Part shown: positions 1-9,451 of the stretch, piece after piece
Layout of the letters: every line of letters begins with the position of its first letter
Position numbering within the stretch: the stretch's first letter is position 1
DNA from: Streptomyces amritsarensis
GTDB lineage: Bacteria > Actinomycetota > Actinomycetes > Streptomycetales > Streptomycetaceae
Assembly: GCF_001953875.1 (NCBI RefSeq)
Contig: NZ_MQUR01000065.1
Location: 1-45,611 of the forward strand
Direction of reading: 5' to 3'
Length of the DNA: 45,611 bases
Translations under genes and position numbers: made by a program
Notes under the pieces: generated by a model
The model's database searches: none
The model's input: the letters and a program-made list of their open reading frames with translations, nothing else
Told to the model about the DNA's origin: nothing

Positions 1-3000
1 GGCGAGGTGGTCGGTGTCGTCGATGTCGAGGAGGGTGATGCGGTGGGGGTATTCGTTCTGTGCGGTGCGGATGAGGCCGGTGAGGGCTGAGGCGGGGAGG
101 TCGTGGATGTCTTCGTCGGTGGTGAGGGCGGTGGCTCGGCGGGTGAGGATGATGATCCGGGTGGAGTCGAGGGTGGTGTCGGTGAGGAGTTCCTGGAGGA
201 CGGCGAGGGTGTCCTGGACCGCTTCGTGCACGTCCGCGAAGCTCTCCGACACGGCGATGAACGAGGGCAGTTGGGCGCCGTCGCCCAGAGCCGTCCGCAG
301 TTCGGCGACGTCGGCGTACGTGTCGCCCGAGACGGCCGCCGCCAGCCCGTGCGGGTCGGACCCCAGCACGGCCCACAGCCCCGCCGAAGTCTCCACGGAC
401 GCCTGCGGGACGGGCTTCCACACCAGCCGGTGCAGCCCGGAGCCCTGCCCCGCGCCCGTGCTCCGCGCGGCACGGAGGTCGCCGGCCGGACGCAGCGTGA
501 TCGAGTCGATCGTGACGACGGGCCGGCCCTCGGGGTCCGTCGCCGTCAGCGAGGCGGTGTTCGCGTCGACCGGAACCACGTGCACGCGCAGCGCGGTCGC
601 ACCCGCGGCGTGCAGGGTGACCCCGCTGAAGGAGAACGGGATGGTCAGCTCGGTGCCGTCACCGAGCAGCATCGCGTGCAGGGCCGCGTCGAGGAGCGCC
701 GGGTGGATGGCGAAGGCCGAGGCGTCGGCGTGCTGTTCCGGTGTGAGGGACACCTCCGCGAACCGCTCCTCGCCCGCCAGCCAGGCCCGGCCCAGGCCCT
801 GGAAGACCGGCCCGTACTCGTAACCGCGGTCCGCAAGGCGCTCGTAGACGTCGTCGAGCGGGACCGGCCGCGCGCCCTGCGGCGGCCAGACCGGCGCCGC
901 CGCCGGGACGGGGTGCTCGCCGGCGGCCAGTACGCCCGAGGCGTGCCGGGTCCACTCCGCGTCGCCCGCGCCCTCAAGACGGGAGTGGACGGTGACGGAC
1001 CGGGTGCCCGACTCCCCGGCCGGACCGAGCGCGACCTGGAGGTGGACGCCCCCGTCCTCGGGGACGAGCAGCGGCGCCTCCAGCACCAGCTCCTGGAGCC
1101 GGTCGTGGCCGAAGCGGTCGCCCGCGGAGACGGCCATGTCGACGAGGGCGGTGCCGGGCAGCAGGACCGTGCCGACGACCGCGTGGTCCACGACCCACGG
1201 GTGGGTACGGCGTGACACGCGGCCCGTGAACAGCACGCCCTCACGGTCGGCGAGGCTGGTCACCGCACCCAGCAGCGGGTGCTCCGCCGGGGTGAGGCCC
1301 AGCCCGGACGGATCCTCCGCCGTGACCGGGGTGTCGAGCCAGAACCGGGTCCGCTGGAAGGCGTACGTCGGCAACTGGACCCGCCGGGCGCCCGTACCGG
1401 CGAACACGGCGGACCAGTCCACCGCGATGCCGTGGCAGTGGGCCTCGCCGAGCGCGAGCAGCAGCCGCCCGGCCTCGTCCTCGTCGCGGCGCAGCGTGCC
1501 CAGGGCCGTGCCCCGCACACCCGCCTCGTCGAGGGCCGCCTGCACCCCGATGGTGAGCACCGGGTGCGGGCTGACCTCGATGAAGGTGTGGTGCCCGGCG
1601 GCGAGGAGCTCCCCGACCGCCTGCTCGAACTGCACGGTCTCGCGCAGGTTCTGGTACCAGTACCCGGCGCCCATCACACGCGCGTCGAGCAGCAGCGCAC
1701 CGGTCAGCGACGAGTAGACCGGCACGTCCCCCGGACCCGCCTCGATCCCGGCGAGGAGCTGCGCCAGCTCAGCCTCCAGCTCTTCCACATGGGCCGAGTG
1801 GGAGGCGTAGTCCACGTCGACGAGACGGGCCCGCGCCCCCTGCTCCTTGGCCTGGGCGAGGAACTCGCGCAGGGCCTCCGGATCCCCGGAGACCACGGTC
1901 TGGGCCGGGCCGTTGACCGCGGCGACGGAGATCCTGCCCTGCCAGGCGCCGATCCGCTCGCGAACCCACGCGGCGGGCTGGGCCACGGACATCATGCCGC
2001 CGCGGCCCGACAGCACGGTCAGCGCGCGGCTGCGCAGCGCCACCACCCGGGCCGCGTCCTCGACGCTCAGGACCCCGGCCACGCACGCCGCCGCGATCTC
2101 GCCCTGCGAGTGGCCGATCACCGCGGCCGGTTCGACCCCCAGCGAGCGCCACACCGCGGCCAGGGACACCATCACGGACCACAGGACGGGCTGTACGACG
2201 TCCACGCGCTCGAAACCGGGAGCCCCCTGCGCGCCCCGCACGACGTCCAGGAGCGACCAGTCCACATGCGGCTCCAGGGCCGCCGCGCACTCGGCCATCC
2301 GGTCGGCGAACACCGGGGAGGATTCCAGCAGGCCGGCCGCCATGCCCACCCACTGTGCGCCCTGGCCCGGGAAGACGAACACGGGGCGGGCCGCCGGCCG
2401 GCTCTGCCCGGTGACCACGCCACGGGCGGTGGCGCCGTCGACCAGTGCCCGCAAACCCTGCTCCAGCTCCGCGCGGTCGCCGGCGACCACCGCGGCACGC
2501 CGGTCGAAGTGGGCGCGGCCCACGGCGAGGGAGTGGCCGATGTCCGTGAGCCGGACGCCGGGGTTGTCGCGCAGGTGGTCCAGCAGCCTGCCGGCCTGCG
2601 CCCGCAGCGCCTGGTCGGTCTTCGCGGACACGAGGAAGGGGACGGGTGAGGCTTCGGCGGACCCCGGCTCCGACCCCGGCTCCGAACCCGGCTCCGACCC
2701 CGGCTCCGGCTCCGGCGCCTGCGGCTCCTCGGCCTGCTCCAGCACGAGGTGGGCGTTGGTGCCGCTGACACCGAACGAGGACACGCCGGCGCGGCGAGGC
2801 CGGTCGGCCTCCGGCCACGGTGTGGCCTCGGTCAGCAGCGACACCGCGCCGCTCGACCAGTCCACGTGCGAGGTCGGGGTGTCCACGTGCAGGGTGCGCG
2901 GCAGCAGGCCGTTGCGGATCGCCATGACCATCTTGATGACACCGCCCGCGCCGGCCGCGGCCTGCGTGTGCCCGATGTTCGACTTCAACGAGCCCAGGAA

Positions 3001-6000
3001 CAGCGGGCGGCCGGGGGCACGGTCCTGGCCGTAGGTGGCCAGGATCGCCTGGGCCTCGATGGGGTCGCCGAGCCGGGTGCCCGTACCGTGCGCCTCGACC
3101 GCGTCGACGTCCGCGGCCGACAGGCCGCAGGCGGCGAGCGCCTCACGGATGACCCGCTCCTGGGAGGGGCCGCTGGGGGCGGTGAGTCCGTTGCTGGCGC
3201 CGTCCTGGTTGACGGCCGAGCCGCGGATGACCGCGAGGACCTCGTGTCCGTTGCGCCGCGCGTCGGAGAGCCGCTCCAGCAGCAGCATGCCGACGCCCTC
3301 GCCCCAGCCCGTACCGTCCGCGGCCTCCGCGAACGACTTGCAGCGGCCGTCCGCCGACAGTCCGCGCTGGCGGCTGAACTCCACGAACATGCCGGGGGTC
3401 GCCATCACCGTCACACCGCCGGCCAGGGCCAGTTCGCATTCGCCGGCCCGCAGCGCCTGGGCGGCCGTGTGCAGCGCCACCAGCGAGGCCGAGCACGCCG
3501 TGTCGACGGTGACGGCCGGGCCCTCCAGGCCGAGGGTGTAGGAGGCGCGGCCGGAGACCACGCTCGTGTACGTGCCGGTCAGCAGGTAGCCGCCGACGCC
3601 CTCGCCCGCCTCGTGCAGCCGCGGACCGTAGTCCTGCGCCATGGCGCCGACGTACACGCCGGTACCGCTGCCGCGCAGCGCCGCCGGATCGATCCCGGCG
3701 CGCTCCACGGCCTCCCACACGGTCTCCAGCACCATGCGCTGCTGCGGGTCCATGGCCGTGGCCTCGCGCGGGCTGATCCCGAAGAACTCGGCGTCGAACC
3801 GGTCGACGTCGTGCAGGAACCCGCCCCGGCGGGTGTACGAGGTGCCCGCGCGGTCGGGGTCCCCGTCGAAGAGGGTCTCCAGCGCCCAGCCGCGGTTGCC
3901 GGGGAACTCGGAAACGGCGTCGCGCTCCTCGACGAGCAGCCGCCACAGGTCCTCGGGAGACTCCACCCCGCCCGGGAAGCGGCAGGCCATGGAGACGATC
4001 GCGATGGGCTCGTCGGAGCCGTGGTCCCGGCGCGCGACAGCACGGGACGCGGGCCGCTGCGCGGGCGCCGTCCCGGAGAGCTCGGCGAGCCGGGCGGCCA
4101 GCTTCTCCGGGGTGGGCCGGTCGAACAGCAGGGTCGTGGGCAGGCGCAGCCCGGTGGCGGCGACGAGCCGGTTGCGCAGTTCCACCGCGGTCGCGGAGTC
4201 GAACCCGAGCTCCTGGAAGGTGCGGACGGGGTCGATGTCCGCGCCCGAGCCGCGGCCCAGGACCAGGGCCGCCTCGGCACGCACCAGGTCCATCAGGAAC
4301 CGGGCCGTGCGCTCGGGGCCCCCGCCGGCCCCGGCGGGGGCCCCGGTGGCGGCGTCGTCGAGCCGGAAGGGGTACGTGGGCAGGGCGACGACCGGTGTGT
4401 CCGCGGGGAAGACGGGGCTCCAGTCCACCGGGGCGCCGTGCGCGTACGCCTCGGCCGCGGAGGACAGGAAGCGGTGCGGGCCGTCCGCGCCGCGCCGCAG
4501 CGAACCGACCACGGCGGCGGTGGACCCGGCTGCCTCCAGGGTCTGTTCGAGGGGCAGCGTCAGCACCGGGTGCGGGCCGATCTCCACGAAGAGGTCGTGG
4601 TCGGCCACGCACCGGACCGAGCTCTCGAACAGCACGGTCTCGCGCAGGCTGCGGAACCAGTACGAGGCGTCCAGCGAGCGGGTGTCCAGCAGCGCGCCCG
4701 TCAGCGCCGAGTAGAAGGGGATGCCGCCCTTGCGCGGGCGGATCGGGGCCAGCGCGGTCAGCAGCTCCTCGTGGATCTCGTCGACGTGCGCGGAGTGCGC
4801 CGCGTAGTCGATGGCGACGCGCCTGACCCGCACGCCCTCGGCGGTGAGCTCCTCCTGGAGCCGCTCGACGGCGTCCAGGTCGCCTGCCACGGTGATCGAG
4901 CGCGGCCCGTTGACGCCCGCGACGGCCAGCCGTCCGCCGTACGGGGCGATCCTCGCCCGCACCTCGTCGAGGGGCAGCAGGATCGAGAGCATGGAGCCGC
5001 GGCCCGTGAGCCGGGCCTGGGCCTTGCCGCAGAGCGCGCTGGTGCGGGCGCCGTCCCGCAGGGTCAGTCCGCCCGCGACGACGGCCGCGGCCATCTCCCC
5101 GATGCTGTGGCCGACGACCGCGGCCGGCTCGATGCCGAAGGAGCGCCAGAGGGCGGCCAGGCCCAAGGAGGTCGCGAACAGGACGGGCTGGACGACGTCG
5201 ACGCGGTCGAGCGCGGGCGCGCCGGGCGCCCCGCGCAGCACGTCCTCCAGGGACCAGTCGACGTACGGGGCGAGCGCGTCGGCGGTGGCCCGGACACTGG
5301 CGAGGAAGACGTCCGAGGCGTCGAGCAGGTCGGCGGCCATGCCGGGCCACTGCGCGCCGTGTCCGGGGAAGACGAACACGGCCCGGTCGCGTGGCACGGC
5401 GGTGCCGCCGACGCGTCCGGGTCCGCGGCGGCCCTCGGCGAGCGCGGCCAGCTCCTGCGTGAACTCCGCGCCGGTGGCGGCCAGCAGGACGGAGCGGTGG
5501 GCGAACGCGGTGCGCGAGACGGCCAGCGAGTGGCCGATGCCGGCGACGTCGGCGTGTTCGCCGGCGCCCTCGGCGAGCTGTGCGAGGAGCTGCCCCGCCC
5601 GGGCGCGCTCGGCCTGCGCGGTGTGCCCGGAGACCACCCACGGCAGCACACCGGCCCGGAAGGCGGCCGGCCGGTCGGCGAGCCGTTCGCGTGCACCGCC
5701 GCCGGACGTCACGCCGACCTCCACGGCCCACACCACCCCGTCCCCGTCGACCGCCCGGACCAGCCCGGCCCGCCCGGCCGCGGCCGCCCGCACCACCTCG
5801 CCGAGCCGGGTCCCGGCGCCGCCGGCTCCCGCTGCGGTCGTGGCGGGGCCGCCGTCACCGTCGGCTGCGGGCCGCTCGGCTGCGGGCAGTTCGGTACCGG
5901 GCAGCTCGGCGGGGCCCGCGCCCGGGGCGTCCGGTCCGTGGGCCTCCTCGCCTTCGGTGACCGTCCGGCCCGGGACAGCGGTCCCGGATCCGGCCTCCGG

Positions 6001-6576
6001 GCCGGCGTCGGCATCGGGCGCCGGGCCGGTGGCGCCGAGGACGGCGAGGATCCTGTCGCCGTGCGCCTGCGCCCGGGGCAGGGGCCTGAGGACGACGACC
6101 GTGCCGTCCGCGGTGCCCGCGAGGGCGATCGTGCTCTCCCCGCAGCGCAGGCTCTCGGCCGCGAGGTGCACTGCCTCCGGCGCGGACGCGGCGCCCGCAC
6201 GGACGGTCCGGTGCACACCGTCCAGGCCCAACACGGCCGCGACCTTCCCGGCGAGGCACTCGGCCCCGGCCCCGCCCTCGTCGTCCGGGCCGAGGAAGAG
6301 CCCCGTACCGGCGGCCCCGCGCAGCGAGGCCGGTACGATCCCGGCGTCCTCCAGAGCCTCCCAGCACAGTTCCAGCAGGGACCGCTGCCGCGCGTCCACC
6401 GATGCGGCCGCCTCCGGTCCGATGCCGAAGAACGCCGGGTCGAAGCCCTCGGCGGGCCCGCCCGCTCCCGGAATGCGGCAGGACAGCCCGATGACGGCGA
6501 CGGGCTCCCCGGTGGTCCCACCGGTCCCGGCGGTCCCGGCGAACTCGGCCTCGCGGCGGGTGGTCTCGACAGACAT
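1..6576 (-). CDS. Modular type I polyketide synthase, loading module plus first extension module (3' end outside window)
   Basis: The ATG at 6576 opens a frame that runs without a stop through base 1, at least 2192 residues. Domains in order: a shortened, inactive ketosynthase (about residues 24-160); a Pro/Ala/Gly-rich linker; acyltransferase 1 (about 395-690, GHSIGE at 489-494, YAAH instead of YASH or HAFH); a carrier protein (GFDS, Ser794); an intact ketosynthase (about 858-1280, Cys1028, His1163, His1203); a linker with repeated GSEP units; acyltransferase 2 (GHSQGE at 1488, YASH at 1590, the methylmalonyl-CoA signature); a dehydratase (HxxxGxxxxP at His1798, Asp1963); and the start of a ketoreductase structural region at the edge. 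So it loads a starter, condenses one methylmalonyl unit and dehydrates. Acyltransferase 1 has Cys where extender enzymes keep the carboxylate-binding Arg (ALCGK against ALRSR), which suggests a monocarboxylic starter. It is last in a leftward operon after the aminotransferase and P450. The final chain is unknown. Confidence 0.96.
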   Translation of the reverse strand, partial: MSVETTRREAEFAGTAGTGGTTGEPVAVIGLSCRIPGAGGPAEGFDPAFFGIGPEAAASVDARQRSLLELCWEALEDAGIVPASLRGAAGTGLFLGPDDEGGAGAECLAGKVAAVLGLDGVHRTVRAGAASAPEAVHLAAESLRCGESTIALAGTADGTVVVLRPLPRAQAHGDRILAVLGATGPAPDADAGPEAGSGTAVPGRTVTEGEEAHGPDAPGAGPAELPGTELPAAERPAADGDGGPATTAAGAGGAGTRLGEVVRAAAAGRAGLVRAVDGDGVVWAVEVGVTSGGGARERLADRPAAFRAGVLPWVVSGHTAQAERARAGQLLAQLAEGAGEHADVAGIGHSLAVSRTAFAHRSVLLAATGAEFTQELAALAEGRRGPGRVGGTAVPRDRAVFVFPGHGAQWPGMAADLLDASDVFLASVRATADALAPYVDWSLEDVLRGAPGAPALDRVDVVQPVLFATSLGLAALWRSFGIEPAAVVGHSIGEMAAAVVAGGLTLRDGARTSALCGKAQARLTGRGSMLSILLPLDEVRARIAPYGGRLAVAGVNGPRSITVAGDLDAVERLQEELTAEGVRVRRVAIDYAAHSAHVDEIHEELLTALAPIRPRKGGIPFYSALTGALLDTRSLDASYWFRSLRETVLFESSVRCVADHDLFVEIGPHPVLTLPLEQTLEAAGSTAAVVGSLRRGADGPHRFLSSAAEAYAHGAPVDWSPVFPADTPVVALPTYPFRLDDAATGAPAGAGGGPERTARFLMDLVRAEAALVLGRGSGADIDPVRTFQELGFDSATAVELRNRLVAATGLRLPTTLLFDRPTPEKLAARLAELSGTAPAQRPASRAVARRDHGSDEPIAIVSMACRFPGGVESPEDLWRLLVEERDAVSEFPGNRGWALETLFDGDPDRAGTSYTRRGGFLHDVDRFDAEFFGISPREATAMDPQQRMVLETVWEAVERAGIDPAALRGSGTGVYVGAMAQDYGPRLHEAGEGVGGYLLTGTYTSVVSGRASYTLGLEGPAVTVDTACSASLVALHTAAQALRAGECELALAGGVTVMATPGMFVEFSRQRGLSADGRCKSFAEAADGTGWGEGVGMLLLERLSDARRNGHEVLAVIRGSAVNQDGASNGLTAPSGPSQERVIREALAACGLSAADVDAVEAHGTGTRLGDPIEAQAILATYGQDRAPGRPLFLGSLKSNIGHTQAAAGAGGVIKMVMAIRNGLLPRTLHVDTPTSHVDWSSGAVSLLTEATPWPEADRPRRAGVSSFGVSGTNAHLVLEQAEEPQAPEPEPGSEPGSEPGSEPGSAEASPVPFLVSAKTDQALRAQAGRLLDHLRDNPGVRLTDIGHSLAVGRAHFDRRAAVVAGDRAELEQGLRALVDGATARGVVTGQSRPAARPVFVFPGQGAQWVGMAAGLLESSPVFADRMAECAAALEPHVDWSLLDVVRGAQGAPGFERVDVVQPVLWSVMVSLAAVWRSLGVEPAAVIGHSQGEIAAACVAGVLSVEDAARVVALRSRALTVLSGRGGMMSVAQPAAWVRERIGAWQGRISVAAVNGPAQTVVSGDPEALREFLAQAKEQGARARLVDVDYASHSAHVEELEAELAQLLAGIEAGPGDVPVYSSLTGALLLDARVMGAGYWYQNLRETVQFEQAVGELLAAGHHTFIEVSPHPVLTIGVQAALDEAGVRGTALGTLRRDEDEAGRLLLALGEAHCHGIAVDWSAVFAGTGARRVQLPTYAFQRTRFWLDTPVTAEDPSGLGLTPAEHPLLGAVTSLADREGVLFTGRVSRRTHPWVVDHAVVGTVLLPGTALVDMAVSAGDRFGHDRLQELVLEAPLLVPEDGGVHLQVALGPAGESGTRSVTVHSRLEGAGDAEWTRHASGVLAAGEHPVPAAAPVWPPQGARPVPLDDVYERLADRGYEYGPVFQGLGRAWLAGEERFAEVSLTPEQHADASAFAIHPALLDAALHAMLLGDGTELTIPFSFSGVTLHAAGATALRVHVVPVDANTASLTATDPEGRPVVTIDSITLRPAGDLRAARSTGAGQGSGLHRLVWKPVPQASVETSAGLWAVLGSDPHGLAAAVSGDTYADVAELRTALGDGAQLPSFIAVSESFADVHEAVQDTLAVLQELLTDTTLDSTRIIILTRRATALTTDEDIHDLPASALTGLIRTAQNEYPHRITLLDIDDTDHLA

Positions 6577-6685
6577 GCGGATCCTCACTCCAAGTCCAAA
6601 GGTGTTCCGGGGAGCAGCACTTCGAGGGGGCCGCCCGGAACACCCGGGAGGCGACCCGCCTGTACGACCGGACCGCGCGCGGCGG

Positions 6686-7876
6686 CTACCACTCCACGCG
6701 CAGCCGGGCCAGACCGCGCGTGCCGAGGCCGTCCTTCCACACCACGGCGTCGGGCCCCGCGGCCGTCCGCAGGGTCGGGAACCGCCGGGTGAGGCGCCCC
6801 AGCACGATCTGCAGCTGGAGCCTGGCCAGCGGGGCGCCGAGACAGCGGTGGACGCCGTGGCCGAAGGTCAGGTGGGCGGCGTCGCGCCCCTGCGGATCCA
6901 GCAGCCCGGGCTCCGGGAACGTCCTGCCGTCGCGGTTGCCGTGCAGCAGGGAGACGATGACGCCCTCCCCGGCCTGGACGGTGACGCTGCCGAGCGGTAC
7001 GGGTTCCACCGCCACCCGGGGGAAGCTGATCGGGGTGGAAGGGGTCAGCCGGAGCAGCTCCTCGACCGTGGGCGCCAGCCGGTCGGGCTGCCCGCACACC
7101 TCCCCGTACGCGGCCGGGTCGTGGAGCAGGGCGTGCACGGACAGGCCGAGCTGCCCGACGACGGTCTCGTAGCCGGCCATCAGCAGGGTGAGCCCCATGG
7201 TGAGCAGCTCTCCCATGGACAGGTCGCCCTGCTCGTGCGCCGCGATCATGGAGGTGAGCAGGTCGTCCTGCGGGCGGCGGCGTTTGCGGTCGATCAGGTC
7301 GGCCATGTAGTCGATGAGTTCGAGGCGGCGGCGGGCCTTCTCCTGCGGGGTGCTGGCCGAGATGTCGAACAGCACCTCGACCCAGTCGCGGAAGCGGGTG
7401 GCGTCCTCGGGCGGTACGCCGAGCAGCGAGCACAGGACGGCCAGCGGCAGCGGTGCGACGAGCGCCTCGATGAGGTCGGTGCCGGGGCCCGACGCCTCCA
7501 GGGCGTCGAGGTGGCGGTCGGCGAGCTCCTCGACGGCCGGTGCCATGGCGGCGGTGCGGCCGGTGGTGAACGCCTTGGTCACGACGCGCCGCAGCCTGGA
7601 GTGATCCGCTCCGTCCATGCTCATCATGGAATTCGGCACGGGCTGGGCGTCGTTGAGCTTCGGCGCCTGCGGCGCGACGGCCTCGGCACGGCTGAACCTC
7701 CTGTCCGTCAGGACCCGGCGGGCCAGCGCGTAGTCGCACACCAGCCACATCTTGTCGCCGGCGGGCGTGAAGAACGGGACGACGTCGATGCCGTCCGGAA
7801 CGTGCCCCTCCGCGGCCACGTACTGACCGAGGAACTCCGGAAGCGGGCCCAGCGGGCCAGCGCTGCGGTGCTTCAT
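6686..7876 (-). CDS. Cytochrome P450 monooxygenase
   Basis: A 396-residue protein of the usual length for a soluble bacterial P450. It shows the heme-binding loop FGHGVHRCLG (Cys345 is the thiolate ligand), the K-helix EELLR and an I-helix AGYET stretch that normally carries the proton-relay Thr. It resembles the CYP105/CYP107 kind found in Streptomyces biosynthetic clusters and would act in the cytoplasm with ferredoxin partners, which are not seen here. The start at 7876 has a strong ribosome site (GGAGGAAAGG) just upstream. It lies 27 bases after the aminotransferase gene and 109 bases before the PKS gene, all leftward, so the three probably share a transcript. A tailoring hydroxylation of the polyketide chain or of a peptide residue is the likely job. 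The substrate cannot be read from sequence. Confidence 0.95.
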   Translation of the reverse strand: MKHRSAGPLGPLPEFLGQYVAAEGHVPDGIDVVPFFTPAGDKMWLVCDYALARRVLTDRRFSRAEAVAPQAPKLNDAQPVPNSMMSMDGADHSRLRRVVTKAFTTGRTAAMAPAVEELADRHLDALEASGPGTDLIEALVAPLPLAVLCSLLGVPPEDATRFRDWVEVLFDISASTPQEKARRRLELIDYMADLIDRKRRRPQDDLLTSMIAAHEQGDLSMGELLTMGLTLLMAGYETVVGQLGLSVHALLHDPAAYGEVCGQPDRLAPTVEELLRLTPSTPISFPRVAVEPVPLGSVTVQAGEGVIVSLLHGNRDGRTFPEPGLLDPQGRDAAHLTFGHGVHRCLGAPLARLQLQIVLGRLTRRFPTLRTAAGPDAVVWKDGLGTRGLARLRVEW

Positions 7877-7903
7877 GCCTTTCCTCCCCGTTGTGGTCGG
7901 CGG

Positions 7904-9067
7904 TCAGGTGCTCAAAAGCCGGCGCTCGGCCTCGCGCAGCACCGCGATCGGCCGGTTGAACGCGATGCGCACGTAGCTCTCACCGGCGGCGGGGTCGGCG
8001 AAGAAAGGTGTCCCGGGCACCACCAGCACCCCCGTGCGGTCCAGGAGTTCGCGGACGAAGCCGAGGCTGCCCTGCCGGCCGCCGGTGAGCGGGGAGATGT
8101 CGGCGAAGAGGAAGCAACCGCCCTCCGCGGGGGTGAACTTCATGCCCGCACGGGAGAAGACGTCCTGGGCGAGGTCGCGCCGGTCGGCCATCTCGGCCGC
8201 GGCGACCGCCAGGTCGATGCCGTGGGCGGTGCGTCCGGCGGCCACCTGGAGGGGGACCGCGGCGCCCAGCGTGGTGAGCTCGTGCACCTGGCGCAGGGCA
8301 GCCGTGCGCACGGGGTCGGAGCGCAGGAAGCCCAGGCGCCATCCGCTGACGGCGTGGCTCTTGGACAGGGATCCGACGACGATGCTGCGCTCGGCCAGCC
8401 CGGGTACGTCGGCCACGGACAGATGCGTGCGGCCGTCGAAGACGAAGGCGCGGTAGACCTCGTCGGAGATCACGGTGACGTCCCACCGCTCGCACAACTC
8501 GGCTATCTCGCCCAGTTCCTGGCGGGTGAGGACGCGTCCGGTCGGGTTGCCGGGGGTGTTCAGGACGACGGCCCGGGTCCGGGGGGAGAAGGCGGCGGCC
8601 AGCTCGGCGGGGTCGAAGCGCCACTCGGGCGCGTGCAGCCGTACGTAGCGGGGTACGGCCCCGGTCAGTTCGACGGCTGCGGTGAAGTGGTCGAAGCCGG
8701 GGTCGAGGAGGACGACCTCGTCGCCGGGATCGACGGTCGCCAGCAGTGCGACGAAGAGGGCCTCCGTCGCGCCCGCGGTGACGGTGATCTCGGTGTCCGG
8801 GTCGGTGGGGCCGCCGAGGGACTCCGCGATCCGCTGCCGCAGCGCCGCGTCCCCGTTGGGGTGCTCGTACTGGTTGTGGCCGGCCCGCATGGCGCGGGCC
8901 GCCTCCTCGATCATGTCCGCGGAGGTCTCGGGATGGCCGGGGGTGCCGACCGCCAGATCGACGGCGTCGCGGGTCCGCGCCAGCATGAACACCTCGGTCA
9001 GCCCGCTGCCCTTGAGCCTCGCCGCACGCGACGAGACGGGCGGCCTGTGGGCCCGTGAGTGCGTCAT
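7904..9067 (-). CDS. PLP-dependent aminotransferase, fold type I (class I/II)
   Basis: A 387-residue protein with the layout of aspartate-aminotransferase-like enzymes: NTPGNPTG (about residues 164-171), SDEVY, and SLSKSHAVSGWRLGF with the Schiff-base Lys236, followed by a C-terminal RIAFNRP segment that normally holds the substrate-carboxylate Arg. It would exchange an amino group between an amino acid and a 2-oxo acid. It begins the leftward operon with the P450 and PKS and has a clear AGGAGG ribosome site upstream of 9067. In this setting it may make or recycle an unusual amino acid for the NRPS part, but assignment to a particular substrate would be a guess. An alternative is a general branched-chain or aromatic aminotransferase recruited to the cluster. 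Confidence 0.92.
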   Translation of the reverse strand: MTHSRAHRPPVSSRAARLKGSGLTEVFMLARTRDAVDLAVGTPGHPETSADMIEEAARAMRAGHNQYEHPNGDAALRQRIAESLGGPTDPDTEITVTAGATEALFVALLATVDPGDEVVLLDPGFDHFTAAVELTGAVPRYVRLHAPEWRFDPAELAAAFSPRTRAVVLNTPGNPTGRVLTRQELGEIAELCERWDVTVISDEVYRAFVFDGRTHLSVADVPGLAERSIVVGSLSKSHAVSGWRLGFLRSDPVRTAALRQVHELTTLGAAVPLQVAAGRTAHGIDLAVAAAEMADRRDLAQDVFSRAGMKFTPAEGGCFLFADISPLTGGRQGSLGFVRELLDRTGVLVVPGTPFFADPAAGESYVRIAFNRPIAVLREAERRLLST

Positions 9068-9330
9068 TTCCGATCCTCCTGCTCATGCCGAATCGACTGA
9101 ATGAGATGAATAGGGAGGCGCAGTGCGGACGCGGAGAAAATGGCCGTAGCCGTTCCGCTTTACCTCTGGTGCCTCGTGGAAAGCCGAGCCGGCGGCGATG
9201 GGAATTCTGCCGAGCCGCTGCGGAGAAACTCTGGCCGAGAATGAACATACCTGCCGCCCGGGAGGCGGAGAACAGAACGGCAACCGACAGCGGACAAAGG
9301 CTGTTCAGTTGTTCGATGGGTCGCTTGTTC

Positions 9331-9350
9331 CCGTCCCGTCGACGGGACGG
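9331..9350. promoter_or_regulatory. Perfect 20-bp palindrome, candidate pathway operator (copy 1)
   Basis: CCGTCCCGTCGACGGGACGG is a perfect palindrome in the 384-bp gap between the leftward aminotransferase (start 9067) and the rightward LmbU-type gene (start 9452). Copies with the same CCGTCC-N8-GGAC spacing occur at 13150-13169 and, more degenerate, at 11087-11106, each in another divergent intergenic region of the cluster. The rest of this gap holds no gene. It contains a second short palindrome, AGCACGTGCT, at 9396-9405. The identity of the binding protein is inference; the LmbU-type regulator next door is the first candidate. Confidence 0.6.
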
Positions 9351-9451
9351 CAAGGGCGCGGCGAGGTGCGGCGCGGGCGGCTTTGGCGCGCCTTTAGCAC
9401 GTGCTGCGAGCCTCCACACCTGTTCTGTTGGCCCCTTCACGTGGAGGCACG

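Noticed and set aside
2749..9058. Very long rightward open frames (over 1000 codons) across the PKS, P450 and aminotransferase genes
   Set aside because: They are antisense to clearly conserved domains and translate to Arg/Pro/Gly-rich sequence without motifs; such shadows are normal at this GC content.
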